Origin: CAYGZC01 sp964354225
GTDB lineage: Bacteria > Bacteroidota > Ignavibacteria > UBA10030 > SZUA-254
Assembly: GCA_964354225.1 (NCBI GenBank)
Contig: CAYGZC010000329.1
Coordinates: 39,051-103,050, forward strand
Direction of reading: 5' to 3'
Length of the DNA stretch: 64,000 nt
A program made the translations under genes and the position numbers. Under the pieces are notes generated by a model. The model was not told the DNA's origin, made no database searches, and saw only the letters and a list, made by a program, of their open reading frames with translations. Shown in pieces: positions 13,964 through 20,245 of the stretch (the stretch's first letter is position 1; each line of letters begins with the position of its first letter).

Positions 13964-15358
13964 ATGGAACGTATAATCTGTGGCGATAACCTCGCCGTTC
14001 TGAAAACACTGGGCGATAACACCATCGACCTCTGTTACATCGACCCACCGTTCTTCACCAACCGGCATTATGAAGTAATCTGGAATGATGGGTCCGAAAT
14101 CCGACAATTTGAAGACCGCTTTGGTGATATTGATAAGAATAGCGGTAAGATGCATAAGGATATACAAAAGTATTTGGACTGGATGAAGCAGCGCATTGAG
14201 CAAATCTACAGAATCCTCAAACCTACAGGGAGTTTTTATTTGCACTGTGACTGGCACGCGGACAGTTATCTACGGGTGCTATGTGACGGTTTCTTTGGAG
14301 AAATAAAGGCATCAATTATATGGAAACGAACTGGTATACATAATGATTCTAAATCATGGGGCAAGGTTCATGATACAATTCTCTACTACACAAAAGGAGA
14401 TAAAAGTATTTTTAATAAACAATTTAGATCATATGAAAATCTTACTGAGAAGTTTGATAAATTAGATGATAAAGGACGATTTAGAATAGATAGATTAGAT
14501 GCTCGTGGTCTTGCTGGAAAAGGCTATACATATGAATGGAAAGGTATAACTGATTTATGGCGTAGACCTATAGAATCAATGCAGAAGCTTGAGGATGATG
14601 GTCTTATATATTATACAAATAGTGGAAGACCTTATAAAAGGAGTTATGAGGTTGATGCTAAAGGTATTCCTATATCAGATGTATGGGAAGATATGCCAAT
14701 AGATAGAAAAGAATTGTTGGGATTTCCGACACAGAAGCCCGAAGCACTCTTAGAACGCATAATAAAGGCCAGTAGTAATGAAGGCGACACGGTGCTTGAT
14801 TGTTTTTGTGGCTGTGGCACCACCCTCGCCGCCGCGAAAAAACTGGACCGCTATACGATTGGTATAGATATCAGTCCCGACGCCTGTCGACTGGTCGCGT
14901 GGCGTCTCAATACAGAGAAGGAAAAGATGACGGATGAAGAAAAGAAAATTTCCTATATCGAATTTAACGCGGCACCCTATATTGAAGGACTGCCGATCAA
15001 CGCGAAAGAGATTGCTGCTCTCAGTGGAAATGAATTTCAGAACTGGATTTCTCGCGAACTTGGAATACAGGAAGGAAAACGGGGCGCTGATGGTGGTATT
15101 GATGGTAAAGTATTCGGCTATCCCCTCCAAGTAAAGAAGTACCAAGCGGGACGTCCTGATCTGGACAAATTTAGTGGTGTATTACTTCGAGAGAAGAAGA
15201 ATATTGGTGTATTTGTAGCGATAGATTTCGCATCCACGTTTAAACAAGAAATAAGACGGTTGAAAAATGAAAATGATACAACCATACATTGTTTTAGTGT
15301 GGATGATATTATCAACAGACGTCATCTACAGATTTTTAGAGAACTGGAGAATATGTAG
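13964..15358 (+). CDS. DNA methyltransferase fused to Mrr-like endonuclease domain
   Basis: Residues 1-~340 form a beta-class DNA methyltransferase, with IICGDNLAVL, catalytic DPPF (27-30) and the SAM site DCFCGCGTT near 275-283. The C-terminal ~115 residues look like a PD-(D/E)xK/Mrr-type nuclease: GNEFQNWISRELG, GADGGIDG (~375) and QVKKY (~390), i.e. D...QxK. One polypeptide would both methylate and cut, as in type IIG-like restriction-modification enzymes, or attack foreign DNA. The middle (about 14300-14720, likely the target-recognition region) is far more AT-rich than its flanks. Start is the ATG after T7; an in-frame GTG at 13949 is less likely. Confidence 0.75.
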   Translation: MERIICGDNLAVLKTLGDNTIDLCYIDPPFFTNRHYEVIWNDGSEIRQFEDRFGDIDKNSGKMHKDIQKYLDWMKQRIEQIYRILKPTGSFYLHCDWHADSYLRVLCDGFFGEIKASIIWKRTGIHNDSKSWGKVHDTILYYTKGDKSIFNKQFRSYENLTEKFDKLDDKGRFRIDRLDARGLAGKGYTYEWKGITDLWRRPIESMQKLEDDGLIYYTNSGRPYKRSYEVDAKGIPISDVWEDMPIDRKELLGFPTQKPEALLERIIKASSNEGDTVLDCFCGCGTTLAAAKKLDRYTIGIDISPDACRLVAWRLNTEKEKMTDEEKKISYIEFNAAPYIEGLPINAKEIAALSGNEFQNWISRELGIQEGKRGADGGIDGKVFGYPLQVKKYQAGRPDLDKFSGVLLREKKNIGVFVAIDFASTFKQEIRRLKNENDTTIHCFSVDDIINRRHLQIFRELENM

Positions 15359-15386
15359 TTGCTATGAAACATAGCAACATTTTTTT
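15358..15386 (+). terminator. Hairpin/T7 terminator after the methyltransferase
   Basis: GTTGCTATG-AAA-CATAGCAAC is a perfect 9-bp hairpin starting on the last base of the stop codon. It is followed by CAT-like spacing and seven T running into ATG. It is a convincing intrinsic-type terminator whose T-run is shared with the next start. Confidence 0.75.
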
Positions 15387-15551
15387 ATGAAACAGTTAGA
15401 AACCGGAATTCTCTGGTCGGTTACCACTTATATACCCACCTACAACGAACAAATTGTGGATGGTTGGTATAGGAATCCTCTACCAAGGTTTTTAAACAGA
15501 ATAACACAAGATATAATCTTAGAGGTAGAGAGACCCACGCCTTTTTTATGA
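15387..15551 (+). CDS. Small hypothetical protein, 54 aa
   Basis: ATG follows the terminator T-run. The product starts MKQLETGILWSVTTYIP and ends PTPFL, where the codons TTT-TTA-TGA themselves form the T6-ATG junction of the next gene. This is a clear case of a gene end encoding the T-run. Confidence 0.5.
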   Translation: MKQLETGILWSVTTYIPTYNEQIVDGWYRNPLPRFLNRITQDIILEVERPTPFL

Positions 15552-15724
15552 AGAATATTTATCACTTTCTGGAGCGTCCCGGTGAAAAATTAGAACGGAA
15601 TTATTATCAATATCCTATTTTCTTTGTTAATTTTCATCCAGCCCGTATTCTTGAAGAAATAAAACAGTACACAAAGATATCTTTATGGGAAATAAATGGT
15701 GAATTTCCTTATGCAATATCTTAA
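15548..15724 (+). CDS. Small hypothetical protein, 58 aa
   Basis: ATG overlaps the previous stop (ATGA) after T6. The sequence MKNIYHFLERPGEKLERN... has no recognised domain. It overlaps the following ORF by 14 bases. Confidence 0.45.
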   Translation: MKNIYHFLERPGEKLERNYYQYPIFFVNFHPARILEEIKQYTKISLWEINGEFPYAIS

Positions 15725-15911
15725 CACAGAATTTCTGAACCGAGTTGAAACCTACAACATGAGAGACTATATAGCAGAGTGGTCCGAGTTTGCACGTAAT
15801 GGATACCTATGCAAAATAGTAGATGTTATTAGCCACAACAGTATTTTTTATGCTTCTACTCTGGGTTGTTTTAATAGCAATACTTGGTATAGCCATAATG
15901 TCATTCTGTAG
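15711..15911 (+). CDS. Hypothetical protein, 66 aa
   Basis: I use the ATG at 15711 (MQYLNTEFLNRVETY); 15696 is an alternative in the same frame with GGTGAA between them. Helical, with no recognised domain. Its 3' third overlaps the membrane protein at 15850 in a different frame. Confidence 0.4.
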   Translation: MQYLNTEFLNRVETYNMRDYIAEWSEFARNGYLCKIVDVISHNSIFYASTLGCFNSNTWYSHNVIL

Positions 15912-16014
15912 ATTTTATCTTATGGATTGGTTAATAGAACATAATCTGTTCGAAGATTGCCTGTATTTGGTATTGGTTATAATCATCATCGCTTCCGCCT
16001 TTATCGAGGTGTGA
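15850..16014 (+). CDS. Small two-helix membrane protein, 54 aa
   Basis: ATG follows T6. It has two hydrophobic helices, LLLWVVLIAILGIAIM and CLYLVLVIIIIASAFI, separated by a polar loop containing WLIEHNLFED. A holin-like or other membrane role is possible but unproven. It overlaps the previous ORF by 62 bases. Confidence 0.45.
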   Translation: MLLLWVVLIAILGIAIMSFCRFYLMDWLIEHNLFEDCLYLVLVIIIIASAFIEV

Positions 16015-16020
16015 TTTTTT

Positions 16021-16266
16021 ATGAAGATGTTATATATATATATAGACTCCTTTGAAAGTATGGATATTTGTATGCCGCATAAGCATAAAATACAGGAAAT
16101 TCTCTCGATCATCTGGAATATTATTGATAGTGAGTTCAAGGTTAAATCCAGCAAGAAACATCCTGGTGGGTTGGTGTTAAGCGGAATACGGGGTTACTTC
16201 TTTATTAGTCAACAACCCTATTTATATCTACAGCATATAAGAGAATATTTAGAGGATAATTTATGA
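16021..16266 (+). CDS. Hypothetical protein, 81 aa
   Basis: ATG follows T6. The product (MKMLYIYIDSFESMD...) is mixed alpha/beta with no recognised motif. The stop overlaps the next ATG (ATGA). Confidence 0.5.
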   Translation: MKMLYIYIDSFESMDICMPHKHKIQEILSIIWNIIDSEFKVKSSKKHPGGLVLSGIRGYFFISQQPYLYLQHIREYLEDNL

Positions 16267-16550
16267 AACCAATATTAAAACAATTCTTGTACAAAAATTT
16301 TTTCTGGAAATCCGAATATGAGTGTTGTTGGCTGGACAGTTGCACAAGTATTTTTCGAGAAGAAGATAATGAAATTTTTCTTTTCAGTGACCCTCAATTA
16401 TATGTATTAATCAAAGATATTGCTCATTTTTTATGCAAGTTATTAACACATATTTTCTGGAAAAATTTAATACCTATGTTCCCGATCGATCGCCTGTCTT
16501 TGTCCAATATTGGCGTTTCTTTTCGAGAAATAGAACCATGCTTGCCATAA
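16263..16550 (+). CDS. Hypothetical protein, 95 aa
   Basis: Aromatic and Cys-rich near its N terminus (FFWKSEYECCWLDSC). ATG overlaps the upstream stop. The last third overlaps the T-run-started ORF at 16433 in another frame; either both are translated or one frame is spurious. Confidence 0.4.
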   Translation: MKPILKQFLYKNFFWKSEYECCWLDSCTSIFREEDNEIFLFSDPQLYVLIKDIAHFLCKLLTHIFWKNLIPMFPIDRLSLSNIGVSFREIEPCLP

Positions 16551-16615
16551 TACGGAATGTTTTGAACCATCTTCTTTTTCCCGTTTTTATTGGACTAAAC
16601 ACCGAACTAATGTAG
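16433..16615 (+). CDS. Hypothetical protein, 60 aa
   Basis: The ATG sits right after T6, the local start signature, and the gene ends before another T6-ATG. The product (MQVINTYFLEKFNTYVPD...) has a basic middle and hydrophobic C end. It overlaps the preceding ORF by 118 bases. Confidence 0.4.
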   Translation: MQVINTYFLEKFNTYVPDRSPVFVQYWRFFSRNRTMLAIIRNVLNHLLFPVFIGLNTELM

Positions 16616-16622
16616 ATTTTTT

Positions 16623-16769
16623 ATGAAGGTATTGGAAATAAAAATTACTCAATTGAAAGATGTTCCTTATCGATCCGCAACAGGCTACTTCTTTATTAAT
16701 ATTTTAATACAAATTGTTATTTATTATGCCTCGGATTTTCCCAATGCCAACGCCCATCTATTTGCGTGA
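16623..16769 (+). CDS. Small hypothetical protein, 48 aa
   Basis: ATG follows T6 and the gene ends TGA-T6-ATG. One hydrophobic stretch (FFINILIQIVIYYA) may be membrane-inserted. No family is recognised. Confidence 0.45.
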   Translation: MKVLEIKITQLKDVPYRSATGYFFINILIQIVIYYASDFPNANAHLFA

Positions 16770-16775
16770 TTTTTT

Positions 16776-16997
16776 ATGCAACCATTTGAAACAACAGAAA
16801 TCTTCGGTGGATTATATATGCCCATCGCCCCACAGGTTGGAGAAAACATAGAAAATAATCTTTGGGTTTGTATCTTTATGGAATTTAAATTGGAATTTAA
16901 ATCTGTCTTTAATAACAACTGCTATTTTCAATTATCTTTCTCTAACATAAATGTTGTAGTAAGAAGAATAGGGGGAGTTTTTGATATTAACAGTTGA
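16776..16997 (+). CDS. Hypothetical protein, 73 aa
   Basis: ATG follows T6. Contains TEIFGGLYMPIAPQVGENIEN and a beta-rich C half. Near its end GGGGGAG provides a ribosome site for the TTG-started ORF at 16981. Confidence 0.45.
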   Translation: MQPFETTEIFGGLYMPIAPQVGENIENNLWVCIFMEFKLEFKSVFNNNCYFQLSFSNINVVVRRIGGVFDINS

Positions 16998-17304
16998 AAA
17001 TTTTCTGGAACAATTTTATAAAGAAAAAATGGAACCTGTTATTGGTATCTATCCGTATATCAGACACGGAGAACTTGATGAAGTGCAACAGACTCTTGCC
17101 TATATAACTATCGGCAAACTACTTTCTCTTTTAAATGGAGAAGAAATACTTATGCAACTGCAGAAAAATAAGCTATTTTCGAAATCATTGGGCAAAGATT
17201 ACGGAATATTATTCCATTTGGTAACAGAACAGGAAGCTATCGAGGTGCTTATTGAAAAAGGAATGAGACTGGACAATCTTGACAGTTTAATAAGAGGTAT
17301 CTGA
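16981..17304 (+). CDS. Hypothetical protein, 107 aa (TTG start)
   Basis: TTG is used as start, three bases behind GGGGGAG. The product is helical (VENFLEQFYKEKMEPVIGIYPYIRHGELDEVQ...) with no recognised family. It overlaps the previous gene by 17 bases. The first in-frame ATG alternative lies about 18 codons in. Confidence 0.45.
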   Translation: MILTVENFLEQFYKEKMEPVIGIYPYIRHGELDEVQQTLAYITIGKLLSLLNGEEILMQLQKNKLFSKSLGKDYGILFHLVTEQEAIEVLIEKGMRLDNLDSLIRGI

Positions 17305-17333
17305 TATAGAAATCCGTTTATCCCTTATTTTTT

Positions 17334-17468
17334 ATGGAAACAATCAATTTACATGATTTAACGTTTGGACTTATACAGATAGACAATAGAGTTCTGTCAT
17401 CGGGAATAGGGTATCTTTATCATTGTTTTATATTGGTTATAGCAGTTTATGAAACAATAACAACATAA
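17334..17468 (+). CDS. Small hypothetical protein, 44 aa
   Basis: ATG follows T6. The C half is hydrophobic (YLYHCFILVIAVYE), possibly one membrane helix. It ends 12 bases before the tRNA-Leu. Confidence 0.4.
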   Translation: METINLHDLTFGLIQIDNRVLSSGIGYLYHCFILVIAVYETITT

Positions 17469-17479
17469 TTTATTCTTCG

Positions 17480-17563
17480 GGGAGCGTAGCCAAGTTCGGA
17501 TAAAAGCACGGCGCTAAGGACGCCGCACCCAGCGTTTCGGAGGTTCAAATCCTCCCGCTCCTA
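17480..17563 (+). tRNA. tRNA-Leu (AAG), class II
   Basis: The acceptor GGGAGCG pairs with CGCTCCT. The anticodon arm is CGGCG-CTAAGGA-CGCCG, reading AAG. The long variable region identifies a class II tRNA, and the T arm GGAGG-TTCAAAT-CCTCC is perfect. The D stem is weak. CCA is not encoded; after the discriminator A comes T6-ATG. A34 in a Leu tRNA is unusual for archaea and bacteria, so the isotype should be treated as likely rather than certain. Confidence 0.85.
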
Positions 17564-17569
17564 TTTTTT

Positions 17570-17737
17570 ATGTGGATTATTACCGATAAATTAGCAATGT
17601 TTTTGGAAGAAAAAATAGAATCGAAGATGCGTAGACCGAATGTATCTGGCGATGATTTGTTGGAAGAAACGGATATCTTTGATTTCTTTTGGATAATACA
17701 CAATTGTATCGAAGATTTCTTTTCTCCAGATAATTAA
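17570..17737 (+). CDS. Small hypothetical protein, 55 aa
   Basis: ATG follows T6 immediately 3' of the tRNA. The product is acidic and helical (MWIITDKLAMFLEEKIES..., ETDIFDFFWIIHNCIEDFF). No family is recognised. Ends TAATTAAT-T6-ATG. Confidence 0.45.
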   Translation: MWIITDKLAMFLEEKIESKMRRPNVSGDDLLEETDIFDFFWIIHNCIEDFFSPDN

Positions 17738-17743
17738 TTTTTT

Positions 17744-17941
17744 ATGCGCAACTGGTTTGAAGATATACAAAAAGTACTAAGAAGTCGGTATGATTATGCC
17801 GATTCGGAATGTGCCAATCTCATCTGTCATTTGATGGAGGAGTATGCCGAAAACTATTCCACCGTTCAAATGCGGAAGGATATAGAGGAGTTAAGAGATA
17901 GGTTGAATAATCTAAAACTTGTGGAGGTGGAACGCCAATGA
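17744..17941 (+). CDS. Helical protein, 65 aa
   Basis: ATG follows T6. Contains LICHLMEEYAENYS, which resembles KLMKEYAEENP in the next gene, so the pair may be distant paralogs. The C-terminal end is a coiled-coil-like helix (RKDIEELRDRLNNLK). GGAGGTGGAA near its end is the SD for the next gene. Confidence 0.5.
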   Translation: MRNWFEDIQKVLRSRYDYADSECANLICHLMEEYAENYSTVQMRKDIEELRDRLNNLKLVEVERQ

Positions 17942-18168
17942 GTAGAAAAACCGAAGCCAAATGGAAACAGGAAATCCTAACGATATTAAAAAACTATTAT
18001 ATCTGTGAAAAGTTCAGTAATGGTGTGTATGAAGAATACAAAACAGATGAAGATTTTAAAGAGTTTTTAGATGATATCTACAAACTGATGAAGGAATATG
18101 CCGAGGAAAATCCGGTGGAAGCCGAACCTGACACCAGTCATTACGAGTGTATGAAGGAACTGGATTAA
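17938..18168 (+). CDS. Helical protein, 76 aa
   Basis: ATGA overlap with the upstream gene, with SD GGAGGTGG about 6 bases before. Acidic and helical (WKQEILTILKNYYICEKF..., FKEFLDDIYKLMKEYAEEN). Possibly paralogous to the preceding gene; no known family. Confidence 0.5.
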   Translation: MSRKTEAKWKQEILTILKNYYICEKFSNGVYEEYKTDEDFKEFLDDIYKLMKEYAEENPVEAEPDTSHYECMKELD

Positions 18169-18177
18169 TTTTTTTTT

Positions 18178-18330
18178 ATGAGATCAAACTGGACTGTTAT
18201 ATATTCAGGTGTTTTGACAATAGAGGAAGATTATAATAATAAAAATATCCCTTTGGATTTTAGTTTACGGAAAGAACTTGCTTTCATTTCTCCTATGTTT
18301 ATTGATATAATAGATTGGATGAATATTTAA
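18178..18330 (+). CDS. Small hypothetical protein, 50 aa
   Basis: ATG follows T9. The product (MRSNWTVIYSGVLTIEED...) has no recognised domain. Its end has GTGAGCGAAAG nearby but no strong SD for the gene at 18353. Confidence 0.45.
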   Translation: MRSNWTVIYSGVLTIEEDYNNKNIPLDFSLRKELAFISPMFIDIIDWMNI

Positions 18331-18352
18331 GTGAGCGAAAGATAATAATCTT

Positions 18353-18913
18353 ATGCAAATAGCAATCACAGGAGAGATACTCACCCAACTCCTCCATATA
18401 CGGATAGCGGTAGAAAAGGAATTGGGTGGACAGGCTACATGGAATCAGGTAATGTCCTATCTTATGCGTTGCTATATTGAAAATAAATCTCTCTCCTCAA
18501 AACTCAAGAGTCGGGAATCGACCATCGGGGAGATGAAAGATGCTCAAATAAAAAATACCGATGAATATCTCCGACTGGTACTTGTTCGTCCCACCATGCC
18601 CTTCATGGCTATGCAACAGAATAATATGCTCAATCCACCTCCTCCAGTTCCACCAAAGCAGATACTTCCTTTAAATATAACCGTCTCGGAGGACGTTAGA
18701 AAGGATTACCAGAAAGAAATTAAACAGGTATTTAATAATACAGGAGAGACCGATATAAAACCGAGCGATGTTATCAAGGTCTGTAATCCGAAGCATGAGA
18801 CCACCATAATAAAAGAAACGGATGAACCTCCACCGAATTTAGAAGATATTATATTGAAGATGAAACGGAATAAGTCCTTTTATGCCGTTCGAAAAGAAGA
18901 GAAAGATTTATAA
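18353..18913 (+). CDS. Hypothetical protein with proline-rich linker, 186 aa
   Basis: An N-terminal helical domain (ILTQLLHIRIAVEKELGGQATWNQVMSYL) resembles ribbon-helix-helix or short dimerisation helices. It is followed by a proline-rich linker (NPPPPVPPK) and a charged C-terminal half. Function unknown. A TATA-like box overlaps its final codons, suggesting that the structural block downstream has its own promoter. Confidence 0.5.
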   Translation: MQIAITGEILTQLLHIRIAVEKELGGQATWNQVMSYLMRCYIENKSLSSKLKSRESTIGEMKDAQIKNTDEYLRLVLVRPTMPFMAMQQNNMLNPPPPVPPKQILPLNITVSEDVRKDYQKEIKQVFNNTGETDIKPSDVIKVCNPKHETTIIKETDEPPPNLEDIILKMKRNKSFYAVRKEEKDL

Positions 18914-18915
18914 AA
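18907..18915 (+). promoter_or_regulatory. TATA-like box before the structural/adhesin block
   Basis: TTTATAAAA lies about 35 bases upstream of the ATG at 18950, and a second TATAAATA occurs at 18929-18936. Spacing from the first box suits an archaeal promoter with a short leader. The block 18950-23090 that follows lacks internal T-run starts, consistent with one transcript. Confidence 0.4.
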
Positions 18916-18949
18916 TTGCGGCTTAACGTATAAATATCGGTAATAAACT

Positions 18950-19450
18950 ATGACAGCCACAATTTATATCATTGAAGCTAATGGAGCCGAAAGTATTACA
19001 GAGAATATCACCAATTGTAATTTCGGAACACAAGATGCTCCTAATGTCGTTACTGCTACTTATCCTATTGTTGCAGGATTCAACGGCTATGAGAAATATT
19101 GGAAGATGAAATTCTACGCTACCTTCAACAAGGTAGATAACCTAAAGTTTTATAAATCTGCCGGTACCCTCGATGGAGGTGCAACACTTTACTCCAATTG
19201 TGTCACCGGAACATATGCTTCAATTGCTTTTGCCGCTCCTGTAACTGAAAACAGTTCTAAGGCCACTATTCTTATCTTTGAAACAGAACCAGCCACCGTG
19301 AATTTAGGTATATCCAGTTCACTTTCTGGAAGTATTGTAGCAGCTTCTGGTACATCGGATTATATCTGTTGCCAATACAGAACCACCGCAGGACATACAC
19401 CGGGAGATATTGCATCGCTTACTCTCAAGTTCCAATACGATGAACAGTAA
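18950..19450 (+). CDS. Probable virion/structural protein, 166 aa
   Basis: Beta-rich, Thr/Ser/Ala-rich sequence with no catalytic motif (ATYPIVAGFNGYEKYWKMKFYATFN, GISSSLSGSIVAASGTSDY). It resembles decoration or tail-associated proteins of tailed viruses. It is the first of five genes (18950-23090) with virion-like composition and tight spacing. Assignment is by composition only. Confidence 0.5.
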   Translation: MTATIYIIEANGAESITENITNCNFGTQDAPNVVTATYPIVAGFNGYEKYWKMKFYATFNKVDNLKFYKSAGTLDGGATLYSNCVTGTYASIAFAAPVTENSSKATILIFETEPATVNLGISSSLSGSIVAASGTSDYICCQYRTTAGHTPGDIASLTLKFQYDEQ

Positions 19451-19494
19451 ACCTTTTTTTATCTTCGAATACAATCGAAGAGGTGACCAATACA

Positions 19495-19941
19495 ATGGAC
19501 GACAGCGAATGGAAATGGGAAGCTATACCGATAAATCCTGAACAGAATGTTATTGAACAGTATCCGAATAACGGTACCGATGAAACTCTTTTTAACGTTA
19601 TACAGGAAGAGGAGAAGAAAGACAATCTCCGATTTTTTTTAATAACACCACGTTCTCAGACTGAAGAACGGGAATATGTTGCCGTAGATTTAACCAACGG
19701 CATGTTTGTTATAAATGATATGTATATTAATGTAGCACCACAATATGCTAACAAGAATTATAAATACCGAATAGTTTATCACAGACGATGTAGCGTTGAG
19801 ATGACTTTTGGAGGAGAATTTAAATCTAAATCCGTGATATACCTCATCGGATGGCAAATCACGTTGAATGGTGAAAACATCCAGCGGATTTTGTTCTTTG
19901 ATCCTGAAACAAAAATAGCAAGACTGGAGGAGAAGCGATAA
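19495..19941 (+). CDS. Hypothetical protein in structural block, 148 aa
   Basis: The ATG at 19495 lies about 9 bases after GAGGTGA (a GTG at 19483 is the alternative). A small hairpin CTTCGA/TCGAAG after T7 precedes it. The sequence is beta-rich (FFLITPRSQTEEREYVAVDLTNGMFVI..., YRIVYHRRCSVEMTFGGEF). It may be a virion component or a chaperone for the large repeat protein. Confidence 0.45.
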   Translation: MDDSEWKWEAIPINPEQNVIEQYPNNGTDETLFNVIQEEEKKDNLRFFLITPRSQTEEREYVAVDLTNGMFVINDMYINVAPQYANKNYKYRIVYHRRCSVEMTFGGEFKSKSVIYLIGWQITLNGENIQRILFFDPETKIARLEEKR

Positions 19942-19943
19942 CT

Positions 19944-20234
19944 ATGCCGCTCAGTATAGCTAAATCTCCCACCGAGTTAACACTCGTAAGTGAAACAGAA
20001 TGCGAACATGGAGAATGTTATCATATCCGATTTTTTATCGAAGACCTCAGCGGTGCGGAATATTTTACACAAGAAGATGGTAAAATTACTTGGAAACAGA
20101 TCGGAAAGCTGATTCTTCTCAAATCAGATTTTCTGGCACTGGAGAAAAAATATATACAATTAACCAACGAAGAAATCTATACCCAATTACGGAAATTAAC
20201 AGTGGCAGAGACTATATCCAGCCATATACATTAA
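19944..20234 (+). CDS. Hypothetical protein in structural block, 96 aa
   Basis: Starts two bases after the previous stop, with GGAGGAGAAG upstream. Contains SETECEHGECYHIRFFIEDLSG; a Cys-x-His/Cys group could bind metal. The size and position just before a long fibre-like protein are suggestive of an accessory structural protein, but no family is recognised. Confidence 0.45.
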   Translation: MPLSIAKSPTELTLVSETECEHGECYHIRFFIEDLSGAEYFTQEDGKITWKQIGKLILLKSDFLALEKKYIQLTNEEIYTQLRKLTVAETISSHIH

Positions 20235-20245
20235 GGTGAGATAAG

